From contig JBEKAB010000013.1 in NCBI GenBank assembly GCA_050018415.1, positions 1 through 64,000 on the forward strand: a stretch of 64,000 nucleotides of DNA, read 5' to 3'. This stretch comes from UBA1161 sp002311745. GTDB lineage: Bacteria > Planctomycetota > Phycisphaerae > Tepidisphaerales > Tepidisphaeraceae. Below the pieces are notes generated by a model. The model was not told where the DNA came from and made no database searches. It saw only the letters and a list, made by a program, of their open reading frames with translations. The position numbers were made by a program, and so were the translations under genes. This document shows, piece after piece, positions 51,382 to 59,969 of the stretch. How positions within the stretch are numbered: position 1 is the first letter of the stretch; each line of letters opens with the position of its first letter.

Positions 51382-51762
51382 CTACTGGATGTAAATCCAT
51401 TTGGTGCCGTCTGGACTGAGGTACCAGCCGCGGCCGGAGGTCGTGTCGCTGCGGACGGCAATGACGGACTTGCTGTCGGGCAGGGTATCAACCTCCAGGT
51501 CGAAGTCCCCAGCTCCGATTTGGCTGTCATCCGCGATCCGGCCCCATTTTCCGGAATTCAGGACGGACACTGCGCCCGTGGTAACATCCATGCGGAACAC
51601 CTGGAAAGTGCCCGTCATCGGGGCCACGCGGAAGAGGTACTTGTCCCTGGCCGGCAGATACATCCTCGCCGCCCGGGCCGACGGACCTTGCCAACGCATG
51701 GCCGCCACCGCACACGCCGCGCCGATCAGCGCCGATCCGATCCACTGCATTGAACGATTCAT
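51382..51762 (-). CDS. Small membrane-anchored protein of unknown function
   Basis: A 126-residue protein with one N-terminal hydrophobic segment (WIGSALIGAACAVAAM) and a beta-rich remainder with phrases such as KYLFRVAPMTGTFQVFRMDV and RGWYLSPDGTKWIYI. No family recognised. ATG 51762 is preferred because GGGAGG lies upstream and a longer frame to 52014 would overlap the divergent gene. It probably hangs on the outer face of the inner membrane. Confidence 0.65.
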   Translation of the reverse strand: MNRSMQWIGSALIGAACAVAAMRWQGPSARAARMYLPARDKYLFRVAPMTGTFQVFRMDVTTGAVSVLNSGKWGRIADDSQIGAGDFDLEVDTLPDSKSVIAVRSDTTSGRGWYLSPDGTKWIYIQ

Positions 51763-51899
51763 CGAACACCTCCCGTAAAGAAATGCGGAATTTGTCCCCA
51801 CCGCGTTGAAGCATAACAGGCACCCCGGCCAGCGGCTAACGGGCTTGGGCGCCGATGGCCGAGCTTGAAAACCCGGCGAGTTGGCGCATAATCCGCGCG

Positions 51900-52577
51900 A
51901 TGAATCCTCCACGGGCGCGACGCGCCATGTTCCTTCTGCTGGCGATCGCGGCCGTAACGGTCTTGGGATGCGGCCGCCCCGGCCCCGAGCCCAAGGCTGA
52001 ATCCGCCCCCCCACGCCCGGCGCCGCCCACCACCCGCGAACTGATGGAAGGCCCGCGCACGGACTTGGCCTTGAAGGTCGCTCCGCTCAACGTGCGCATC
52101 CCCGTGAGCTGGAAGCTGGAGGTTCTCGGCACGGTGGCGATGCTGGAAGGCCCGACGCCCAGCGGCGACCTGCAGATCACCGTCGCCCTGCTCCCGGGCA
52201 TGAGCACCAAGCGGATCGACATGATGGTCACCGGCGCCAAAGCCGACAGCGTGCAGCATCCCCAGCACGTTCAGGTCAACGATCTGCGCCAAGTCAATGG
52301 ACTGACCGTGTTTGAAAAATTCGTCTTTGGCCATCCGCCCAGCCATGCCGCGACCGCGATCGCCGCGACCACCGCCGCGACCACTGTCCCGAGCACCATC
52401 CCCGAGGCCGGACCCGTTTCGTGGACGCGACTGGTCTTTGTCTCCACCGAAGGCACGTATTTGCCGTGCAGCTTCGGAATCACCGGCATAACGCCGCAGC
52501 AGTTCGCCCAGGACCGGGAGTTCATCCGATCGATTCTGGATACCGCCCGGCGTAACTCGGACCTCGATTCGCCGTAG
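51900..52577 (+). CDS. Lipoprotein of unknown function
   Basis: A 225-residue probable lipoprotein: basic start, hydrophobic segment and lipobox (FLLLAIAAVTVLGCGRPG). The mature part starts with a Pro-rich linker, followed by APLNVRIPVSWKLEVLGTVA and a C-terminal segment GTYLPCSFGITGITPQQFAQ, then EFIRSILDTAR, which resembles small periplasmic domains fitted around a hydrophobic core. I cannot name a family. gluQ begins 9 bases after it, so the two may be co-transcribed. Confidence 0.62.
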   Translation: MNPPRARRAMFLLLAIAAVTVLGCGRPGPEPKAESAPPRPAPPTTRELMEGPRTDLALKVAPLNVRIPVSWKLEVLGTVAMLEGPTPSGDLQITVALLPGMSTKRIDMMVTGAKADSVQHPQHVQVNDLRQVNGLTVFEKFVFGHPPSHAATAIAATTAATTVPSTIPEAGPVSWTRLVFVSTEGTYLPCSFGITGITPQQFAQDREFIRSILDTARRNSDLDSP

Positions 52578-52586
52578 AATGGCACC

Positions 52587-53537
52587 ATGCCGACAACCCG
52601 CCTGGCTCCTTCCCCCACCGGCGCCCTGCACCTGGGAAACGCCCGAACCTTTCTGATCAACTGGCTACTGGCCCGGCAAAACGGTTGGCGGATCATCCTG
52701 CGCATCGAGGACCTGGACGGCCCGCGGGTCAAACGCGGCGCCGACCAACTTCTGCTGCAGGATTTGCAATATCTCGGCCTGGATTGGGATGCCGGTCCGA
52801 TTTACCAGTCAACGCGACAGGCGCTGTACACGGCCGCCGTCGACCGCATTCTGAAGCAGCGCCTGGCTTATCCGTGCGTATGCAGCCGGCGCGAAGTGGA
52901 ATTGGCGGCCAGCGCCCCGCACCCGGAGGATCACACCAGTATCTATCCCGGAACTTGCCGCGGAAAATTCGCGTCCCTGGAGCAGGCACGGGCACAGTCG
53001 GGGAAAAAGCCGGCGGTGCGCTTCGCGGCGCCGGATCGCCAGGTCGAATTCGAAGACGCCTTCTTGGGCTCCCAGCGCTTCAACGTCGGTGCCGACCTGG
53101 GCGATTTCGTGATCGCCAAATCGGACGGCACCGCCGCGTATCAGCTCGCCGTGGTCGTGGACGATCTGGAGGGCGAGGTGGACCAGGTGGTTCGCGGCGA
53201 TGATCTGCTGGACTGTGCCCCCCGGCAAATCCTGCTGTACGAGGCCCTGGGCGCCGCTAGCCGCGTGCCGCATTACACCCACGTTCCCCTGGTCGTCGGC
53301 CCGGATGGCAGACGCTTGGCCAAGCGTCACGGCGATACGCGCTTGGCCGCCTACCGCCAATACGGCGTGCCGCCGGACAGAGTCCTGGCCCTGCTGGCGC
53401 GGTGGTGCGGCATCGACGATGCGCCGCGCCTCGAACATCCGCGAGAGCTTCTGGATCGCTTCCGTCTTGATCGCATTGGCAAAAGCGCGATCGTTTTCAC
53501 CGCCGGGGACGATCGGTTTCTTCGCGAGGCCGCATGA
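52587..53537 (+). CDS. gluQ: Glutamyl-queuosine tRNA(Asp) synthetase
   Basis: A 316-residue GluRS paralogue without anticodon-binding domain that attaches glutamate to queuosine in tRNA-Asp. The HIGH-like motif is RLAPSPTGALHLGNARTF, the KMSKS-like motif RRLAKRHGDTRL. The GluQ-type zinc site is visible as YPCVCSRREVE with Tyr in SIYPGTCRGK (Cys, Cys, Tyr, Cys). RIEDLDGPRVK binds glutamate. Length is normal. Its stop overlaps the start of lpxK (ATGA), starting a three-gene unit with lpxK and an rRNA methyltransferase-like gene. Confidence 0.93.
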   Translation: MPTTRLAPSPTGALHLGNARTFLINWLLARQNGWRIILRIEDLDGPRVKRGADQLLLQDLQYLGLDWDAGPIYQSTRQALYTAAVDRILKQRLAYPCVCSRREVELAASAPHPEDHTSIYPGTCRGKFASLEQARAQSGKKPAVRFAAPDRQVEFEDAFLGSQRFNVGADLGDFVIAKSDGTAAYQLAVVVDDLEGEVDQVVRGDDLLDCAPRQILLYEALGAASRVPHYTHVPLVVGPDGRRLAKRHGDTRLAAYRQYGVPPDRVLALLARWCGIDDAPRLEHPRELLDRFRLDRIGKSAIVFTAGDDRFLREAA

Positions 53538-54607
53538 TCCGACCCGGCGATCATCCCATGAACCGCGTGATGGACGGCTCGGACCGCTCGGCCGTGGCGG
53601 CGGTGCTGCGCTGCGGCGCCGCGTGCGCTGAACCGTTCTACGCTCTGGCCGTGCGCCTGCGCAACGCCATGTTCGAATCGGGCGTCTTGGCCGCGCATCG
53701 GCTGGGGCGGGCGGTGGTGGGCGTCGGCAACCTGACCACGGGCGGCACCGGCAAAACGCCCATCGTCGCCTGGCTGGCGCAGCGCCTGGCCGCCGCGGCT
53801 ATGCGCCCGGCCGTCCTTTTGCGAGGCTACAAATCCACGCCGGACGGCATCAGCGACGAAGCCGATGTTCTGCGCGGACTTCTGGGCCCGGACGTGCCGG
53901 TTCTGACCAATCCCGACCGCCTCGCCGCTGCCACCGTCGCTTTGCGCCAGGATCCGCGCATCACCGTGTTCATTCTGGATGATGCGATGCAACATCGCCG
54001 CGCCGCCCGCGATTTCGAGCTGGTGCTGCTGCACGCCGGCCAGCCGTTCGGCTACGGGCATCTTCTGCCGCGCGGACTGCTCCGCGAGCCTATTGACAGT
54101 TTGAAACGGGCCGACGCCATCGTGATCACCCATGCCGACCAGGTCACTGAAGCCGATTTGACGCACATCGAGGGGATTGTCTGCCGCCACAACGCTTCCG
54201 CGCCGATCTTTCGCGCCAATCACGTGATCGATGCTTTCCGCGGCGCCGACGGCGAGCTGCATCCGCCGCAGTTTTTGCAAGGCAAGCCCCTGATGGCCTT
54301 TTGCGGGATCGCCTGTCCGCAGGATTTTCACGCCTCTTTGGGCAAGCTCGGCGGGCAAATCGCCGCCACCCAAGTCTTTGCCGATCATCACCACTACACC
54401 GGGGCTGATCTTGCCCAAATTCAGGCCCGCGCCGCAGCCGCCGGCGCGCAGATATTGGTCACCACCGAAAAGGACTGGGCAAAGGTCTCCAGATTGCCCG
54501 CGCCGGCACTGCCGATCAGTCGCGCCCAACTCTCCCTGCGATTTTGGCAAGACCATGAGCAGCGTTTGCTGGAATTGATCCGCAAATCGCTTTTGCGTGC
54601 GACATGA
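53534..54607 (+). CDS. lpxK: Tetraacyldisaccharide 4'-kinase
   Basis: A 357-residue lipid A kinase that phosphorylates the 4' position of the disaccharide precursor at the inner membrane. The P-loop region is VVGVGNLTTGGTGKTPIVAW; RGYKS and DDAMQHRRAARDFELVLL are typical of LpxK. The N-terminal hydrophobic helix is poorly developed, so membrane association is weaker than usual or the start lies further in. It overlaps gluQ and the next gene by ATGA. It supports a lipopolysaccharide-bearing outer membrane in this organism. Confidence 0.93.
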   Translation: MIRPGDHPMNRVMDGSDRSAVAAVLRCGAACAEPFYALAVRLRNAMFESGVLAAHRLGRAVVGVGNLTTGGTGKTPIVAWLAQRLAAAAMRPAVLLRGYKSTPDGISDEADVLRGLLGPDVPVLTNPDRLAAATVALRQDPRITVFILDDAMQHRRAARDFELVLLHAGQPFGYGHLLPRGLLREPIDSLKRADAIVITHADQVTEADLTHIEGIVCRHNASAPIFRANHVIDAFRGADGELHPPQFLQGKPLMAFCGIACPQDFHASLGKLGGQIAATQVFADHHHYTGADLAQIQARAAAAGAQILVTTEKDWAKVSRLPAPALPISRAQLSLRFWQDHEQRLLELIRKSLLRAT

Positions 54608-55161
54608 CCCCCTTCGTCTCCCGCGCCGGACAAAAGCTCGATCACGCCCTGACCGTCTTTGGCAGCGACGTGAAAGACAAAATCTGCGCCGATCTGGGCT
54701 GCAGCACGGGTGGGTTTGTCGATTGCCTGCTGCAGCGCGGCGCAAAAAAGGTCTACGCCGTTGACACCGCTTACGGCGTGCTGGACTGGAAGCTGCGCAA
54801 GGACGGCCGCGTGATCGTCCTGGAGCGCACCAACGCGATGCACGCCCAGCTTCCCGAGCCGGTGCAGATCGTGACGATCGACGTCGGCTGGACGCGTCAG
54901 CATAACATTCTGCCGTCGGCCCGGCGGATGCTGGCGGAAGACGGCGTGGTGGTGACGCTGATCAAGCCGCACTACGAGGCCGAGGCGCCGCAACTGCGCC
55001 GCGGCGTGCTGGCCCCGGAGGCGCTGGATGCGGTGCTTGCCTCCGTACGATCCGACGCCCAAAGCTGCGGATTTGCCTGGATTTCCAGTGTCGTCAGCCC
55101 CATCAAAGGCCGCGGCGGAAACGTCGAAGTCTTGGCGCTGTTGCGGCCGGGCCAGCCATAA
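54604..55161 (+). CDS. TlyA-like SAM-dependent methyltransferase lacking the S4 domain
   Basis: A 185-residue FtsJ-fold methyltransferase. It begins SRAGQKLDHALTVF, the segment that in TlyA-type rRNA 2'-O-methyltransferases follows the S4 RNA-binding domain, and continues with the SAM motif ADLGCSTGGFVDCLLQRGAK, DTAYGVLDWKLRKD, and VVTLIKPHYEAE, which holds the catalytic Lys. The S4 domain is absent, so RNA recognition must differ. The overlap with lpxK (ATGA) shows co-translation. The target is unknown; rRNA is the likely one. Confidence 0.8.
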   Translation: MTPFVSRAGQKLDHALTVFGSDVKDKICADLGCSTGGFVDCLLQRGAKKVYAVDTAYGVLDWKLRKDGRVIVLERTNAMHAQLPEPVQIVTIDVGWTRQHNILPSARRMLAEDGVVVTLIKPHYEAEAPQLRRGVLAPEALDAVLASVRSDAQSCGFAWISSVVSPIKGRGGNVEVLALLRPGQP

Positions 55162-55219
55162 ATTCTTGATGTCCCCAAGGGCCGGCCGTATAAAACCCCT
55201 GCACTTCTGCGAGGTGAAC

Positions 55220-58042
55220 ATGCGCTTCTGGGCCTGCTTTTTCACCGCGGCGTTTCTGGCAGCCGGCGCCCAGGCGGCCGACGCACCATCCACCCGGCCC
55301 GCACTTTCCGCTACCGACATCTTTATCCTCCTTCGCCCCGAGGAGAAGGAAGCGAATTGGCACGTTCCGACACTGCTGGAACGGGAGCTCGTCCGCCAGG
55401 CGATGCTCATGGCGGCGCGGGACCATCTGGGCCTGTACACGCGCGACGAGGTGTTGCGCGAAAGGGCGCCCGGCGACATCGGCGATCTTTCCGCCCGCAC
55501 CGCGGCGCTCAACATCGCCGTCAACTCGAAGACGGAATCGCTGGATTTGCAGTTCACCACCAATGGTACGACGGTGACGGCGTCGGTTCCCCGCACTTTG
55601 GTTTGCGAATGGGTGGTCGATCTGCCGCCGCTGGTGGCCAGGGCCGAGGAGCTTTCGCGAACGAATTTTGTGGACTGGCTGAAAGTCACCGGATTTAACG
55701 CTGTCGCGGCGGCAAATGCCGCGGACGCGCCCGTGCCGGCGAAGGTCGAGAAGCTCCTGACGGAGATGTCGATCTTCAGCCAGTACAACGCGGTGCGACA
55801 GGTGCATGCGCTGGTCCGCCTGCACGGCCCATCGGCGGCGCTGCGCGGGGCCTTGGTGCGCGGCTACGCCAATCTCGGCCAGCTCACGCGTTTTCACTGG
55901 ACGGCGTCGGCGGACGTCTTCACGGCCCGCTCGCTGCTGTATGCGCAGGCGATGGTCGCCGACAATCCCAAGTCCGCCTTCGCGTTGTGGCATCGGGCGT
56001 ACGCGATGTCGATGGCGGGCCTGCACGCGGCGGCGATGAAGGACCTGGCTGCCGCCGCCGATGCGCCCCAGAAAACCGACCCGCCCGCCTGGCTGCCGCT
56101 GATCGAGGCGGTGTGTCATTACCAGACCGCGGCGCTTGCCGACGGCGCCGTCAAAGACCCCGCCAACGCTCCCCTGGCGTGGTATCTGACTTTTTTGACG
56201 GTGGAGAACTCCGGCAGCACGGCCGCCGTCATGACCTGCGGCAAAGCGGTCCTGGAAGTCAGTCCGTCTTGCGCGCGCATTGTCGATGCGATGGTCGAGC
56301 ACGCGGGGGTGAGCTATGGACATTGGCTGACGGAGGGCGCGCTTTCCATGACGGTGCGGGATTTTCGCGCCTCGTTGCCGCGAATACAGGATTTGCCGGC
56401 CAACGTGGCCGACGCCTGGCAGGCGGCGCATAAGAATCCCGACTTGGCCGCCGACGTCGCCGACGTTTCCCAGGCGTTCGTTGACGCGCCCGATGCCGCC
56501 GAGCCCTCCTGGTCCGCGCTGGGCCGACTGCTCCAGGAAACGAATTTCATCCACGTATTTCGGCGAAGCTACTTCATGGCTCGCATGTGGTGCGTCGATC
56601 CATCCGAATTCGTCGGCCAAACCGCGCCGCTGGTCAAGGGACATCCGCTGGCTCCGCTGATCGAAGCCATCTCGGCCAGTTTCAACCGCAGTCCCTTGCC
56701 CGAGGGGATGGGCGAGCTGCAGATCCCCGACCCAACCCAGAGAATCACCCTGTCGATGCCGTTTTACGGCCTTCTGAGCAGAGCGAAGGAGGATTGGAAG
56801 GCATTTTATGCGTTCCAAAACGTCCATCTCGACGCGACCGCGTGGGATTACGAGCTGCGGATTTTATGCGACGATGCCAACGTGGCCGATCCGGACGTGT
56901 CCAAGTGGCGCTCGGGGGGTTTGCGGAAGATCAGCCCCGATTCGCCCGTCGGCGCCGCCGCGATCGTCCACTGGAAGCAATACAAGCCGCCGGAATTGGA
57001 CGAGTTGACAAAGAAGTTCCAGGGCCAACCGGCGTTCGATGCGGCGCTGGCCCGGCAATACCTGGCGGACAACAAGCCGGACGACGCCATTGTGCTTTTG
57101 CAGAGCTACGTGAAAGTCGCGCCCGATCGCTGGGCCTTCGAGAAACTTGCCGAGCTGTACCTGAATCGCGACGACGAAGCCAACTGGCTGGCGACGCTGC
57201 AAACAGCCCTGAATCAGGAGGATTACGGCTTGGACCAGGCCAGGATTAACGTGGAGATCGCCAATCACTTCATGGAACAGGGCCGATACGCCCAGGCCCA
57301 GCCCTACGCGGATGCCGCGGCCGAGTCCTGGGCCGAATGGGCGATGGCGTGTGCCGCCCGATGCCGCGCGGGATTGAAGCAATGGGACGTGGCCGAAACC
57401 TGGTGGCGGAACATCAACGACCGTTACGGCCCGGGCTTCGGCTGGTACGAAATGTGCCTCGCCACGGGGCACGGTGATTTGGCCACGGCCCGACGCACCG
57501 CCTCGGCCCGCCTGCAAAATCATCCCGAAGAATTCCGCTACCTGGCGATATATGCCGGCGCCGAAGGCGATCCCGACGGCGAAATCGCCAACGTCAAGAA
57601 AATCTTCACCCACTACCAGGGCGGCGGCGACCCGTTTGCCGGGCTGTGGCTGGCGATGTTGTACGACCAGCAACACGATGCCGCCCGGCGCGACGCGACC
57701 CTGGCGTCGATCGTGCAGAACGGCCCCGCTTACGATGCCAAGCAGGCCGAGCACTGTCCGGAACATGTCGAGCTGGCCAAGCTGCTCCAGGCCGCCTATC
57801 TGCACGGCAACCAATTCGACATGGTCGCGTTCGAGAAGCTTTGCCAGAATTTATCGCCGCCGCGCCGCGCCGACGTCTACTTCTTTGCCGCCAAGTTCCT
57901 GGAATCGCACGATCAGCAGACCAAGGCCCTGGAAATGCTGCCTTATGTCACGCGGCACCTGGATTGGGACGCGACCGCCGGTTTGCTCGCCGCGATGGAC
58001 TTGGTCGCCCATCACGTGGATCCGTATCCGCCCGCGCCGTAG
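55220..58042 (+). CDS. Large secreted helical-repeat (TPR-like) protein
   Basis: A 940-residue protein with a clear Sec signal peptide (FWACFFTAAFLAAGAQAADA). The rest is dominated by short paired helices with TPR-like spacing, for example in DAALARQYLADNKPDDAIVL, WAFEKLAELYLNRDDEANWL and AQPYADAAAESWAEWAMACA, especially after residue 600. It has no catalytic motif that I can see. GAGGTG lies upstream of ATG 55220. TPR proteins of this size in the periplasm commonly act as scaffolds for envelope assembly; here the partner is unknown. Confidence 0.65.
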   Translation: MRFWACFFTAAFLAAGAQAADAPSTRPALSATDIFILLRPEEKEANWHVPTLLERELVRQAMLMAARDHLGLYTRDEVLRERAPGDIGDLSARTAALNIAVNSKTESLDLQFTTNGTTVTASVPRTLVCEWVVDLPPLVARAEELSRTNFVDWLKVTGFNAVAAANAADAPVPAKVEKLLTEMSIFSQYNAVRQVHALVRLHGPSAALRGALVRGYANLGQLTRFHWTASADVFTARSLLYAQAMVADNPKSAFALWHRAYAMSMAGLHAAAMKDLAAAADAPQKTDPPAWLPLIEAVCHYQTAALADGAVKDPANAPLAWYLTFLTVENSGSTAAVMTCGKAVLEVSPSCARIVDAMVEHAGVSYGHWLTEGALSMTVRDFRASLPRIQDLPANVADAWQAAHKNPDLAADVADVSQAFVDAPDAAEPSWSALGRLLQETNFIHVFRRSYFMARMWCVDPSEFVGQTAPLVKGHPLAPLIEAISASFNRSPLPEGMGELQIPDPTQRITLSMPFYGLLSRAKEDWKAFYAFQNVHLDATAWDYELRILCDDANVADPDVSKWRSGGLRKISPDSPVGAAAIVHWKQYKPPELDELTKKFQGQPAFDAALARQYLADNKPDDAIVLLQSYVKVAPDRWAFEKLAELYLNRDDEANWLATLQTALNQEDYGLDQARINVEIANHFMEQGRYAQAQPYADAAAESWAEWAMACAARCRAGLKQWDVAETWWRNINDRYGPGFGWYEMCLATGHGDLATARRTASARLQNHPEEFRYLAIYAGAEGDPDGEIANVKKIFTHYQGGGDPFAGLWLAMLYDQQHDAARRDATLASIVQNGPAYDAKQAEHCPEHVELAKLLQAAYLHGNQFDMVAFEKLCQNLSPPRRADVYFFAAKFLESHDQQTKALEMLPYVTRHLDWDATAGLLAAMDLVAHHVDPYPPAP

Positions 58043-58064
58043 CCGCGACAATCGTATCGGTGAA

Positions 58065-58970
58065 TTATTCCCCGATGCCCAGGGCCTGGGCCATGGTTTG
58101 CCCGATGGCGGCGGGGCTGTCGGCGACGGTGATGCCGGCGGCCTTGAACGCCGCGATTTTCGATTGCGCCGTGCCCTCGCCGCCGCTGATGATCGCGCCG
58201 GCGTGGCCCATGCGGCGCCCCGGCGGGGCCGTGCGCCCGGCGACAAACGCCACCACGGGTTTGGTCAAGCTGCTCTTCACGAACGCCGCCGCCGCTTCCT
58301 CGTCGCTGCCCCCGATCTCGCCGATCAGCACGATCCCATCGGTCTGCGCATCGGCGGCGAACATCTCCAGCAGCTCGATGAAATTCACCCCTTTGACCGG
58401 ATCGCCGCCGACGCCCACGCAGGTGGTCTGCCCGATCCCGCGCGTGCTGCACTGCCATACCGCCTCATAGGTCAGGGTGCCGCTGCGGCTGATGACCCCC
58501 ACCTTCTTGCCGCTAGGGGCCGCCTCCGCCGGCGTGTGGATGTACCCCGGCATGATCCCGATCTTGCACTGGCCCGGCGTGATGATCCCCGGGCAATTGG
58601 GCCCGATCAGCACGCTCTTGGGCTTGTCCTTCAGGTACGCCTTGACCGCCACCATATCCAGCACCGGGATTCCCTCGGTGATGGCGACGATCACGCCAAT
58701 GCCGGCCTCGGCCGCCTCCATGATGGCATCGGCCGCCAGCGCCGCCGGCACAAAAATCATCGTCGCATCGGCGCCGGTCGCGGCCACGGCCTGGCGAACG
58801 GTGTCGAAGACCGGCAGGGCGTTGGCGTCGCGGGTTCCCCCCTTGCCCGGCGTCACGCCGCCCACCATCTTCGTCCCATACTCCAGACACCCCTTGGTGT
58901 GAAACGCCCCCGCCGTCCCCGTGATCCCCTGGCAGATCACTTTGGTGTTCTTGCCGACCAGAATGCTCAT
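58065..58970 (-). CDS. sucD: Succinyl-CoA ligase (ADP/GDP-forming) subunit alpha
   Basis: The alpha subunit of succinyl-CoA synthetase (TCA cycle). CoA-binding N-terminus ICQGITGTAGAFHTKG, VGGVTPGKGGTRDANALPVF, GPNCPGIITPGQCKIGIMPG, SRSGTLTYEAVWQ, and the phosphohistidine site GRTAPPGRRMGHAGAIISGG. At 301 residues it is normal. ATG 58970 agrees with homologues. The beta-subunit gene sucC usually lies just upstream but is absent here; the upstream neighbour is a divergent unrelated gene. Confidence 0.94.
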   Translation of the reverse strand: MSILVGKNTKVICQGITGTAGAFHTKGCLEYGTKMVGGVTPGKGGTRDANALPVFDTVRQAVAATGADATMIFVPAALAADAIMEAAEAGIGVIVAITEGIPVLDMVAVKAYLKDKPKSVLIGPNCPGIITPGQCKIGIMPGYIHTPAEAAPSGKKVGVISRSGTLTYEAVWQCSTRGIGQTTCVGVGGDPVKGVNFIELLEMFAADAQTDGIVLIGEIGGSDEEAAAAFVKSSLTKPVVAFVAGRTAPPGRRMGHAGAIISGGEGTAQSKIAAFKAAGITVADSPAAIGQTMAQALGIGE

Positions 58971-59066
58971 CGGGCCCCAAGCGTATAAACGCCGCGGCAC
59001 AGCGTCAATTCAGGGCGGCGGCGATGTTGCCGAACCGCCTTCGTCCCCTTAGTCTCTCGGCGCCTG

Positions 59067-59969
59067 ATGCAACGTCTATTTGGCGCTTTCATCCTCGTCA
59101 TCGCCACGATCGCTTGCCCGCTGGTGGCGGCCGAGGCGACCACCCGGCCCAGCGGCCCCGTCACCTATCGCCACGAGGTCCGCCAAAATCCCCCCCTGCA
59201 TTTGCACATCGTCACCGTCGATCTGACCGATCCGGCCGTGCGGATCAAGGTCTGTCGCGGCAGCGGGGATGCCAAACTGCCCCGCGGTTGGGAGACCTCC
59301 CTGGCCACCGTCTCCGACATGACTAAACGCGACGGCCTAAGCGTCGCGGTCAACGGCAACTTCTTCATGCCTAAGGATTCCCAATGGATCCTGGGCCGCC
59401 TGGTGCCCTACTTCGACGGCAACCTCGCCCGCGTCTGCGGCTGGGCGATGAACGACGGCGTGGCGTTCTCGGCAACCCCCGCCGACGTCGATTGGCCGGC
59501 CCTGGTGGTGTTTGGGCATCGCCGTGTGGCCATCGGCCAATTTGTTCGCCTTCCCCCCGGGGCGCAGCAGGCGGTCTCCGGACAGTGGCAGATCGTCACC
59601 GACGGCCAGAACGTTGTCCCGCCCGGCAACGAGGATGATCGCGCTCCGCGTACCGCCGTCGGCCTGGACAAGGATGCAAAAACCCTGATCCTGCTGGTCG
59701 TCGATGGACGCCGACCCCTTTACTCCGCCGGCATCACGCTGCATCAGCTTGGCCAGGAAATGCTCGGCCTTGGCGCCTACCAGGCGATCAATTTGGACGG
59801 CGGCGGCAGCTCCACCCTGGTCCTGCGCAACGCCGGCGGGCAACCGCAAGTCGTCAACTGGCCCAGCGACGGTCACGATTTTCCCATGGATGTCTCCATC
59901 GAGCGCTGCGTCGCCAACGCCCTGGGGATCGTCATCGACGCGCCATCCACACAACCGGCTCACCCATGA
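59067..59969 (+). CDS. Exported NAGPA-type phosphodiester glycosidase
   Basis: A 300-residue protein with a signal peptide (FILVIATIACPLVAAEA) and a phosphodiester glycosidase domain: FFMPKDSQWIL in the first half, then RTAVGLDKDAKTLILLVVDG, LGAYQAINLDGGGSSTLVLR, the LDGGGSST motif of the family. Such domains remove sugar-phosphate caps or act on cell-wall polymers. It overlaps the next gene by ATGA, so the glycosidase and the glycosyltransferase may work on the same glycan or envelope polymer. Confidence 0.86.
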   Translation: MQRLFGAFILVIATIACPLVAAEATTRPSGPVTYRHEVRQNPPLHLHIVTVDLTDPAVRIKVCRGSGDAKLPRGWETSLATVSDMTKRDGLSVAVNGNFFMPKDSQWILGRLVPYFDGNLARVCGWAMNDGVAFSATPADVDWPALVVFGHRRVAIGQFVRLPPGAQQAVSGQWQIVTDGQNVVPPGNEDDRAPRTAVGLDKDAKTLILLVVDGRRPLYSAGITLHQLGQEMLGLGAYQAINLDGGGSSTLVLRNAGGQPQVVNWPSDGHDFPMDVSIERCVANALGIVIDAPSTQPAHP

